6,356 nucleotides of DNA from Chloroflexota bacterium (lineage in GTDB: Bacteria > Chloroflexota > Limnocylindria > QHBO01): NCBI GenBank assembly GCA_024636135.1, contig JAGXHP010000151.1, positions 1-6,356 on the forward strand. Direction: 5' to 3'. Made by a program: the position numbers and the translations under genes. This document shows positions 1 through 4,465 of this stretch, one piece after another; the stretch's first letter is position 1; each line of letters begins with the position of its first letter. The notes beneath the pieces were generated by a model, which saw nothing but the letters and a program-made list of their open reading frames with translations, had not been told where the DNA came from and ran no database searches.

Positions 1-270
1 GCTGCCGGTCTTGATGAGCAGCGGCTCCGCGGCGCGCTCCTCCAGGTCGTGCCACAGCTCGTAGCTGCGCCGCAGGAGTGGCACGTAGGAGGGGTGTTCG
101 TGGTAGGCCAGCCGGATGATCCGGGTCAGGCCGTGCGACGAGCCGAGCTCGTGAAGCAGGTCGTGCTGTTCGAGCCCGAGCACGCGCTGGCCGCGCGCCG
201 CGAGATGGAAGGCGGAGGCCGACCCCATGCCGCCGAGGCCGATGACGATCGTGTCGAACCGCTCACCCAT
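1..270 (-). CDS. FAD-dependent amine oxidase, sarcosine oxidase / N-methyltryptophan oxidase type (N-terminal part, cut by window edge)
   Basis: I translated the minus strand from the ATG at 268-270; the frame stays open for 90 codons to the left edge. Residues 5-32 form a Rossmann beta-alpha-beta FAD-binding motif with GLGGMG at about 11-16 and an acidic residue (E) ending the second strand. The stretch SSHGLTRIIRLAY, followed by PSYVPL and a YELWHDLE helix, closely resembles the N-terminal region of monomeric sarcosine oxidase (MSOX) and N-methyl-L-tryptophan oxidase. Those cytoplasmic flavoenzymes oxidise N-methylated amino acids to the free amino acid, formaldehyde and hydrogen peroxide. 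An AGGGA Shine-Dalgarno lies 7 nt before the start. The gene follows the DUF2269-type gene by 26 bp on the same strand, so co-transcription is likely. Substrate-binding residues and the C-terminal flavin-linking cysteine lie outside the window, so the substrate cannot be assigned. Family membership is well supported; sarcosine as substrate is only a possibility. Confidence 0.88.
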   Translation of the reverse strand, partial: MGERFDTIVIGLGGMGSASAFHLAARGQRVLGLEQHDLLHELGSSHGLTRIIRLAYHEHPSYVPLLRRSYELWHDLEERAAEPLLIKTGS

Positions 271-296
271 GCGCGGATCCCTTCCCTGCTTTGGAA

Positions 297-749
297 TCAG
301 CCGGGTTTCACGACCATAAGCACGATGATCGCGATGACGATCACCGCCAGCACGATGCCGACGATCCGGCTGCGTCCGCTCAGCGCCGCGAACTCCGCGC
401 TCTCGGCGCCATTTGCCTCGTAGGCGGCGATCAGCTTTGTCAGGGTCGGCGAGTACATCGTGAAGGCCACGGCGCCCATGACGAGATAGAGGCCGATGGC
501 GACCGCGACCCACACCTCGGTGAACTCCCACGGGCCGCCGAGCACGAGGAGGATGCCGAGAATCAGCAGCCCGCCGTAGGCCGGGTTCGTGATCCGATCA
601 TCCAGGAACTTGATGCCTTGCAGCGCATACCCCGTGTGCGCCGGCTCCCGCGCGGCGCGCGCGATCCAGACCGAGTAGGTGATGTTCGCCCCGACCGCCA
701 CGATCGCGAACAGAACGTGGAGCGTCTTGATCCACGGGTAGAACTCCAT
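297..749 (-). CDS. DUF2269-type small integral membrane protein, 150 aa
   Basis: This 150-residue protein has four predicted membrane segments, at about residues 7-29, 57-72, 79-99 and 129-147. The first carries the pattern WIKTLHVLFAIVAVGANI. A conserved-looking loop, FLDDRITNPAYGG, sits before helix 2, and a polar cytoplasmic-like loop (about 100-127) lies before helix 4. The helix 1 pattern (K-x-L-H-V near the N terminus), the size and the four-helix layout match predicted integral membrane proteins of the DUF2269 kind, whose biochemical role is unknown. The open frame extends upstream to 983, but that extension is arginine-rich, runs into a tandem repeat and has no membrane segment. A GAGGAG Shine-Dalgarno 7 nt before the ATG at 749 decides the start; an ATG at 764 is the alternative. 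It precedes the flavin oxidase gene by 26 bp. A redox link with that enzyme is possible but not shown. Confidence 0.8.
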   Translation of the reverse strand: MEFYPWIKTLHVLFAIVAVGANITYSVWIARAAREPAHTGYALQGIKFLDDRITNPAYGGLLILGILLVLGGPWEFTEVWVAVAIGLYLVMGAVAFTMYSPTLTKLIAAYEANGAESAEFAALSGRSRIVGIVLAVIVIAIIVLMVVKPG

Positions 750-756
750 CGGGAAG

Positions 757-762
757 CTCCTC
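757..762 (-). promoter_or_regulatory. Shine-Dalgarno GAGGAG of the DUF2269-type gene
   Basis: GAGGAG on the minus strand lies 7 nt upstream of the ATG at 747-749, ideal spacing. It argues against the longer frame that starts at 983. The in-frame ATG at 764 overlaps this site and would leave it without a ribosome-binding site. Confidence 0.7.
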
Positions 763-822
763 ATCTGATTCGGCTGCTGCTCGACGACAGGATGCCACTT
801 CGTCGGGGCAGCGGTCCGCCTT

Positions 823-1013
823 GCGCCGATGTGTCGTCGGAATCGCGCCCAAGTGCCGATGCCGGCGCCGTTTCGCCGATCTATCGGCTGTAGGTTGGCC
901 CCAACGAGGGTCTGCTGGGCTTCAGGCCACGCGAGGACCGATATATCGACGCCACGACGCCTCAAGCTCGGTCCGGGCGCCATTCCACCGATATATCGTC
1001 GTTGCCGTCCTTT
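823..1013. repeat. Tandem repeat unit 1 (191 bp) with four CGAT-N-T-N-TCG boxes
   Basis: This is the first of two tandem copies in the 514-bp gap (750-1263) between divergent genes. Compared with unit 2 by eye, 823-900 matches 1014-1091 at 72 of 78 positions, and 922-1007 matches 1114-1199 at 79 of 86. The 21-22 bp between these blocks has diverged. The unit holds four ten-base boxes: CGATGTGTCG (827), CGATCTATCG (877), and the perfect palindrome CGATATATCG at 939 and 989. The first and second pairs are each exactly 50 bp apart. The segment 827-886 aligns without gaps to the reverse complement of 939-998 at 39 of 60 positions, so the unit is itself a large imperfect inverted repeat with a 52-bp centre. 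Open frames cross it, but their arginine-rich products and lack of a ribosome-binding site argue against coding. It could be an operator array, a non-autonomous palindromic repeat, or a structured transcript; the sequence does not decide. Confidence 0.92.
939..998. promoter_or_regulatory. Paired CGATATATCG palindromes 50 bp apart (unit 1); same pair at 1131-1190 (unit 2)
   Basis: CGATATATCG is self-complementary and occurs four times in the window (939, 989, 1131, 1181), nowhere outside this gap. Each copy is preceded by C, giving CCGATATATCG; the first member of each pair is followed by ACG and the second by TCG. AT-rich dyads of this size in GC-rich DNA are typical of dimeric winged-helix or TetR-like operator half-sites. 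From memory, dyads of the ATATCG kind are associated with PadR-type regulators, but no such regulator gene is present here. Operator function is inference; the repeated dyads are directly visible. Confidence 0.45.
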
Positions 1014-1199
1014 GCGCCGATCTGTCGTCGGAATCGTGCCTCAGTGCCGATGCCGGCGCCGCTTTGCCGATCTATCGGCTGTAGGTTGGCCAGGAACGGC
1101 TCGGGACGCCCGATCAGGCCGCGCGAGGACCGATATATCGACGCCTCGTAGCCTCAAGCGGGGTCCGGGCGCCATTCCCCCGATATATCGTCGTTGCCG
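1014..1199. repeat. Tandem repeat unit 2 (about 186 bp, one register 1 bp longer)
   Basis: This is the second tandem copy. Its boxes are CGATCTGTCG (1018), CGATCTATCG (1068), and CGATATATCG at 1131 and 1181. Intervals are 50, 63 and 50 bp, against 50, 62 and 50 in unit 1, so a single base was inserted or lost in the variable centre. After 1199 the sequence continues as CCTTGCGC, resembling the start of unit 1 (819-826), before it departs, so a trace of a third unit start may be present. The unit ends about 64 bp before the ATG of the 75-residue gene and so sits upstream of its candidate promoter. Confidence 0.92.
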
Positions 1200-1216
1200 C
1201 CTTGCGCGCGAAGCCA

Positions 1217-1245
1217 TTGACGCGGCCGCGCGCGAGCCGGATGAT
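1217..1245 (+). promoter_or_regulatory. Candidate sigma70-type promoter for the 75-aa gene
   Basis: TTGACG (1217-1222) matches five of six bases of the -35 consensus. It is separated by 17 bp from GATGAT (1240-1245), which matches four of six of the -10 consensus. Transcription would start near 1252, just before the GGAGG (1253-1257) of the small gene, giving a leader of about 12 nt. The promoter lies directly downstream of the repeat array, so proteins bound there could control it. Chance matches are possible. Confidence 0.35.
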
Positions 1246-1263
1246 GCCGCTCGGAGGGGTGCG

Positions 1264-1491
1264 ATGAACTCGGTAGTGCTGGCGAAGACGGCATCCGGCT
1301 CGACCTACGTGCTCTCGATCGGCGCCGATGGCGTCCAATGGCGCCGGCTGCCACGCGACGGCGCGGGGAGCACCGCGTGGGCAGCCTGCGGATGGGAGGC
1401 CACGGTCCCGAGGATCGTTCCGGGCGAACGACTGCTCATCGGCAACCTGCGATCCACGCCGGTCACGAGCGTCGAGATCCTTCCTGCCTGA
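1264..1491 (+). CDS. Hypothetical protein, 75 aa
   Basis: I do not recognise this protein. The ATG at 1264 has a strong GGAGG (1253-1257) 6 nt upstream. The frame remains open back to 829 through the tandem repeat, but that extension is low-complexity and arginine-rich, so the short form is preferred. The 75 residues look like a small soluble beta-rich protein: alternating hydrophobic strands (SVVLAKT, STYVLSIG, VQWRRLP), a central tryptophan-rich stretch (TAWAACGWEA), and a C-terminal strand ending VTSVEILPA. There is no signal peptide, membrane segment or zinc motif; the single cysteine is at about position 43. The AI-2E transporter starts 69 bp downstream on the same strand, so the two may share a transcript. 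The good ribosome-binding site, in-frame stop and protein-like composition support a real gene; the function is unknown. Confidence 0.6.
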   Translation: MNSVVLAKTASGSTYVLSIGADGVQWRRLPRDGAGSTAWAACGWEATVPRIVPGERLLIGNLRSTPVTSVEILPA

Positions 1492-1508
1492 CATCCGGCC
1501 CCGGAGCG

Positions 1509-1522
1509 CGCGGCATGCCGCG
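1509..1522. repeat. Perfect 14-bp palindrome CGCGGCATGCCGCG
   Basis: The sequence is fully self-complementary and lies in the 69-bp gap between the 75-aa gene and the transporter. It is not followed by a T-run, so it is not a standard intrinsic terminator. A second inverted pair, GCTCGC (1529-1534) with GCGAGC (1546-1551), follows and ends right at the transporter's GGAGG. That hairpin could limit ribosome access or be a processing site. Either role is inference. Confidence 0.55.
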
Positions 1523-1551
1523 TGCATTGCTCGCCTGCCACGAGAGCGAGC

Positions 1552-1556
1552 GGAGG
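1552..1556 (+). promoter_or_regulatory. Shine-Dalgarno GGAGG choosing the GTG start of the transporter
   Basis: GGAGG lies 4 nt before the GTG at 1561. The in-frame GTG at 1522 falls at the end of the 14-bp palindrome and has no comparable site. The spacing is slightly short but usable. Confidence 0.5.
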
Positions 1557-1560
1557 CAGC

Positions 1561-2823
1561 GTGAACACCGGGCCCGAGTACGAAGCGACGCGCGGCAGGC
1601 GCGAGAGATGGTGGCGCTTGGCGTTTCTCATCGTCGCGACGATCTACGTCACCCTGCTCCTCATCGGCCTGCTGCTGCGGATCCTCGAAGGCTTCACGCA
1701 GATCGTCCTCATCCTCTTCGTCGCCTGGCTGCTTGCCTTCGTCCTCTCCCCGGTGGTCGGCTGGGTCGTCGAGCGTCGCTGGTTGCCACGGGGTGGGGCC
1801 ATCGGAGCGGTCTACGCCCTGACGCTGCTGGGGAGCGGCTTCGTACTCTTCTATGCGGCGTCGTCGATCGGCACCTCGATGGGCGAGATCGCGGCCGACT
1901 TCCCGCTGACACGGGCCCGGATCGAGGGCGCGTTGAACGACTTCGAGGGCGCCGTCGCCTTCGGCCGATTCGATCCGGACCTCGTGGCGCTGTATCGGGA
2001 CGTCGAGGCGACCGTGGGACGCATCGGCATCGAGATCCTGGGCGACGTGCCGTCGGTGACGCTCGCCGTGCTCGGCGCACTGGTCCTCGTGCTCATCCTG
2101 AGCCTGTACATGCTGGCGGACAGCTCGCGGATCGTCGCGCGGCTCGGTCGCGTCATCCCGTCTCGCTACGCCGATGAGTACGAGATCCTGCAGCGAACCG
2201 TCTCGAACGCGTTCGGTGGGTTCCTGCGTGCGCAGGTGATCCTGGCCGCGGTGCAGACGCTGCTGACGATCACGGTGGTGATCCTCGCCGACCTGCCGTA
2301 CGGGTTCCTGCTCGTGGCCATCTCCGCGATCGCCATGCTCATCCCGTTCTTTGGCCCGCCGCTGGCGCTCGCGCCGCCGATCCTGGCGACGGCGATCTTC
2401 AATCCCGAGTTGCTCTTGCTCGTCGCACCCGTCCTGCTCATCGTGCAGACCGTCCTGGTGAACTACCTCCAGCCGCGTCTCATGCGCGAGGCGCTGGGCA
2501 TGCATCCGATCCTCGTTCTCGTCGGACTCCTGGTCGGCGCGCAGGTCGCCGGCGTGTGGGGCGCCCTGTTCGGGATCCCCATTCTTGCGGTCCTCAACGT
2601 GTTCTTCACGTATGTCGTGAATCTGCGGACGATCGAGGAGACACCGGCCGTCGAGATGAACGAAGCGATCGAGCAGGCGCGGCGGGAGGCACCGGATGCC
2701 AATCCCGAGGAGCTGGTCGCCATCGCCGCCGATCTGGTGGAGGACGAGCACGCCGAGGAGGAGGTCGAGGGCTCCGTCGTCGCCGAGGCCGACGCCGAGT
2801 CAGGGGCTTCCGCGAAGGCCTAG
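1561..2823 (+). CDS. AI-2E family transporter (PerM/TqsA/YdiK-like), 420 aa
   Basis: This polytopic membrane protein belongs to the AI-2E exporter / PerM family (PF01594 type). Residues 20-42 and 46-70 form the first helical hairpin, including FVAWLLAFVLSPVVGWVVE; helix 3 is about 80-101. The central soluble segment (about 102-165) is less hydrophobic, as usual. The family core follows: NAFGGFLRAQVILAAVQTLL (from 216), a helix ending AMLIPFFGPPLALAPP, and the C-terminal signature GMHPILVLVGLLVGAQ (313-328) with GALFGIPILAVL. Members have been linked to autoinducer-2 export (TqsA) or to sodium/proton antiport, so the substrate here is undetermined. The C-terminal 64 residues (357-420) form a hydrophilic tail with 20 acidic residues, beyond the usual family end. 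The start is taken at GTG 1561 on the strength of GGAGG; GTG 1522 would add 13 residues. The gene ends 36 bp from the convergent receiver gene. Confidence 0.9.
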   Translation: MNTGPEYEATRGRRERWWRLAFLIVATIYVTLLLIGLLLRILEGFTQIVLILFVAWLLAFVLSPVVGWVVERRWLPRGGAIGAVYALTLLGSGFVLFYAASSIGTSMGEIAADFPLTRARIEGALNDFEGAVAFGRFDPDLVALYRDVEATVGRIGIEILGDVPSVTLAVLGALVLVLILSLYMLADSSRIVARLGRVIPSRYADEYEILQRTVSNAFGGFLRAQVILAAVQTLLTITVVILADLPYGFLLVAISAIAMLIPFFGPPLALAPPILATAIFNPELLLLVAPVLLIVQTVLVNYLQPRLMREALGMHPILVLVGLLVGAQVAGVWGALFGIPILAVLNVFFTYVVNLRTIEETPAVEMNEAIEQARREAPDANPEELVAIAADLVEDEHAEEEVEGSVVAEADAESGASAKA

Positions 2824-2859
2824 GGGACCAGCTGCCGAGGCACCAGGCGTCGGGTCAGG

Positions 2860-3294
2860 TCAGCGGCGACCGCCGCCGGTGCGGTGCAGTGAGCAGCTGC
2901 GCTGGACCATCGAGTCGAGCTCGGTCACCGACCACGGCTTGTCGCGGGCCGGCGAGCTGAACGAGAGGACCTTGTCGCCGGTGACCACGACGACCGGGAT
3001 GCTGGCGAGCTGCGGGTCCTTCGCCACCGCCCGGGAGAGCTCCCAGCCGTCCATGCGCGGCATCCGCAGGTCGGTGAGCACGACGCATGGTGTCGTTCCG
3101 GCCTGGAGCCGGTCCAGGGCATCGGCGCCGTCCACCGCTGTCGACACGGCGTGACCGGCGTCGGTCAGGGCGTCGACGAGGAACGATCGGACGTTGTCAT
3201 CGTCGTCGACCACGAGGACCGAGTGCTGCCGCGCCGAAGCGCTTCCCCTGTTCACAGCCACCTGCACAGCATGGCGCGTGCCCGCGTCGCGCAT
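2860..3294 (-). CDS. Stand-alone response regulator receiver-domain protein, 144 aa
   Basis: A single CheY-like receiver domain occupies residues 25 to about 135. The acidic pocket is D30-D31 in VLVVDDDDNV. The phospho-acceptor is D75 in CVVLTDLRMPRMDGWEL, the switch threonine T105 in VVVVTGD, and the conserved lysine K119 in RDKPWS, so all residues for phosphorylation are present. No DNA-binding or enzymatic output domain follows; the protein ends about ten residues after the last helix in a basic, glycine-rich tail. It therefore probably works by protein contact, as a phosphorelay intermediate or diguanylate/kinase partner, but no histidine kinase lies in the window. The start at ATG 3294 gives a 24-residue N-terminal lead and lacks a clear Shine-Dalgarno. 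An in-frame ATG near 3381 and GTGs inside the lead are alternatives. It converges with the AI-2E transporter and diverges from the CAP gene. Confidence 0.88.
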   Translation of the reverse strand: MRDAGTRHAVQVAVNRGSASARQHSVLVVDDDDNVRSFLVDALTDAGHAVSTAVDGADALDRLQAGTTPCVVLTDLRMPRMDGWELSRAVAKDPQLASIPVVVVTGDKVLSFSSPARDKPWSVTELDSMVQRSCSLHRTGGGRR

Positions 3295-3367
3295 GGGCCG
3301 ATCGTCCCGCCCGCGAGTAGGACCCGGATGGGCGTGGGGTCCTGCCCCGTACCGGACCACTCGGCTA

Positions 3368-3396
3368 CTGACCTCGAGCATGGCGGCCCATAGGGT
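3368..3396 (+). promoter_or_regulatory. Candidate promoter of the CAP-domain gene
   Basis: CTGACC (3368-3373) and TAGGGT (3391-3396) are separated by exactly 17 bp. The first keeps the TGAC core of a -35 element and the second fits the TA-three-T form of a -10 element. Transcription would start near 3403, giving a leader of about 45 nt to the ATG at 3448. The site lies in the 153-bp gap shared with the divergent receiver gene. This is a pattern match only. Confidence 0.35.
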
Positions 3397-3447
3397 TGGG
3401 GTGGGCGACCGAGCCGCCCGACTCACGAATCCCACGACGAGGTCTCC

Positions 3448-4419
3448 ATGTCCCTGCCCGCGACCACCCGTCGTCCGCGACGGATCATCGCTCGCACGCT
3501 CGTGTTCGGAACCAGCGCCCTCATCGCAGCCGGCCTCCTGGCCTGGAGCCCTGCCACGACCAGCGGTTGGAACCAGGGGTCCGCCGAAGCCACCCTGTGG
3601 CAGCTCATGAACGGCGCGCGCACGAACAACGGGATGGCACCCGTGCAGCAGCACGGGACGTTGGTGAGCCTCGCCAGATGGCGCAGCCAGGACATGCTGG
3701 ACCGGGACTACTTCAGCCATACCATCCCCGGATGCGGATGCCAGGTCTACACCTACTACGACTCGAACGGCCTGCGCTACGACTGGGCCGGCGAGAACAT
3801 CGGCTGGAACTCCGGCCTCGATGACTCGTACTCGCCGGTGCGTGTGCATGAGAAGTTCATGGGGTCGCCCGGGCATCGCGCCAACGTGCTTGATCGGCGC
3901 TTCACGCATGGTGGAGTCGGAGCCGCAGCGGCGGACAACAAGCAGTACCAGGGCTACGTCCAGAACACCCGCATGTACACCGAGCTGTTCATGCAGGCCG
4001 CCGGGTCCTCGACGCCGGCCCCGCCTCCCAGCGGTGGCGGGGGTGGTGGTGGCGGCGGTGGCGGTGGCGGCGGGGGTAGTGGCGGCGGCGGTGGCGGGTA
4101 TGCCCCGGCCCCGGTTGCCGCGGCGACCCCGAAGCCCGAGCCGAAGCCGAAGGCCATGACCGTGGCCGCCCCGACTCGCCCGGCGTCGAGCGCGGGCCTC
4201 GACGGCGTCGCGGCCGTGGTGGTGGAACGTCACGAGTTCGACGTCGCCGCACGCCTGGCGGCCGATGACGCGCTGGGCGTCCCACGCTCCTCGCCGTCCG
4301 ACGCGACTCCCGCGGTTGCCTCGCGGCCCGGCGGGATGGAAGTCGCCGCGGCCGCACCGGCCGAGGTCGGACTCTTCGACGGGATCGTCGGCTCCCTCCT
4401 GGGATTCCTCTTCGGCTGA
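3448..4419 (+). CDS. Secreted CAP/SCP-domain protein (YkwD-like) with polyglycine linker, 323 aa
   Basis: The start at ATG 3448 has GAGG 5 nt upstream. Residues 1-16 are basic (RRPRR), 17-33 are hydrophobic, and small residues follow, which fits a Sec signal peptide with cleavage near 36-40 or an uncleaved N-terminal anchor. Residues 46-186 form a bacterial CAP domain of the YkwD type: LWQLMNGARTNNGM at the first helix, the SQDMLDRDYFSH motif with H91, GENIGW with E116, and HEKFMGSPGHRANVL with E135 and H143. These are the cavity His/Glu residues of the superfamily, which are retained here. A C-x-C pair (96, 98) lies in the loop after H91. Residues 196-217 are 15 Gly, Ser and 6 Gly. A Pro/Ala/Lys stretch (PKPEPKPK) and about 90 further residues of no recognised domain follow, ending in a short hydrophobic GLFDGIVGSLLGFLFG-like end. 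Bacterial CAP proteins are extracellular and mostly of unknown activity. It may be controlled together with the divergent receiver gene. Confidence 0.9.
   Translation: MSLPATTRRPRRIIARTLVFGTSALIAAGLLAWSPATTSGWNQGSAEATLWQLMNGARTNNGMAPVQQHGTLVSLARWRSQDMLDRDYFSHTIPGCGCQVYTYYDSNGLRYDWAGENIGWNSGLDDSYSPVRVHEKFMGSPGHRANVLDRRFTHGGVGAAAADNKQYQGYVQNTRMYTELFMQAAGSSTPAPPPSGGGGGGGGGGGGGGGSGGGGGGYAPAPVAAATPKPEPKPKAMTVAAPTRPASSAGLDGVAAVVVERHEFDVAARLAADDALGVPRSSPSDATPAVASRPGGMEVAAAAPAEVGLFDGIVGSLLGFLFG
4033..4098 (+). repeat. GGN codon run encoding 15 Gly - Ser - 6 Gly
   Basis: Twenty-one glycine codons and one serine codon lie in the CAP gene. The codons mix GGT, GGC and GGG, so the run is not a pure trinucleotide repeat, which limits but does not exclude slippage. 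It marks the boundary between the CAP domain and the C-terminal tail and would act as a flexible linker. On the opposite strand it reads as polyproline in a shadow frame. Confidence 0.85.
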
Positions 4420-4442
4420 TCCGGGCCACCCCACGGCGACAT

Positions 4443-4452
4443 CGACCGGTCG
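4443..4452. promoter_or_regulatory. 10-bp palindrome CGACCGGTCG abutting a -10 element
   Basis: CGACCGGTCG is a perfect dyad ending one base before the candidate -10 hexamer (4454-4459) of the ABC operon. Its position between the likely -35 and -10 regions is where a repressor dimer could block RNA polymerase. A dyad of this length in GC-rich DNA may also be chance. Confidence 0.3.
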
Positions 4453-4453
4453 G

Positions 4454-4459
4454 TAGACT
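4454..4459 (+). promoter_or_regulatory. -10 element TAGACT, predicted leaderless start of the ABC operon
   Basis: TAGACT fits the TA-three-T -10 form and ends 6 nt before the ATG at 4466, which puts the expected transcription start on or next to the A of ATG. No Shine-Dalgarno lies before this ATG. Together these point to a leaderless mRNA, common in high-GC lineages. No convincing -35 is seen at the usual distance. Confidence 0.5.
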
Positions 4460-4465
4460 GCCGGC

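Noticed and set aside
145..158. Inactive ABC signature (LSAGE rather than LSGGE) in the ATPase, residue numbering
   Set aside because: Ala at this position is tolerated in many active ABC proteins, and Walker A, Walker B, Q-loop, D-loop and switch residues are all intact.
750..983. N-terminal extension of the DUF2269-type gene to an upstream ATG at 983
   Set aside because: The extension runs into the repeat unit, has low-complexity composition and no family similarity, while GAGGAG is ideally placed for the ATG at 749.
823..1199. CRISPR array
   Set aside because: There are only two long units of about 191 bp with no short repeat/unique spacer alternation and no cas genes nearby.
829..1491. 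Plus-strand open frame of 220 codons through both repeats into the 75-aa gene, with a repeated ARTDISTP...IPPIYRRCR peptide
   Set aside because: The upstream part simply translates the tandem DNA repeat, is arginine-rich and has no ribosome-binding site at its start. The GGAGG before 1264 marks the likely true start. High GC makes long chance frames common.
1114..2751. Minus-strand frame of 545 codons opposite the AI-2E transporter
   Set aside because: Its Asp/Arg/Glu/Gln-rich sequence is the mirror of a membrane-protein gene in GC-rich DNA; there is no domain and no start signal.
2824..2859. Bidirectional terminator between the convergent transporter and receiver genes
   Set aside because: I could not find a convincing GC stem followed by a T-run on either strand within the 36 bp.
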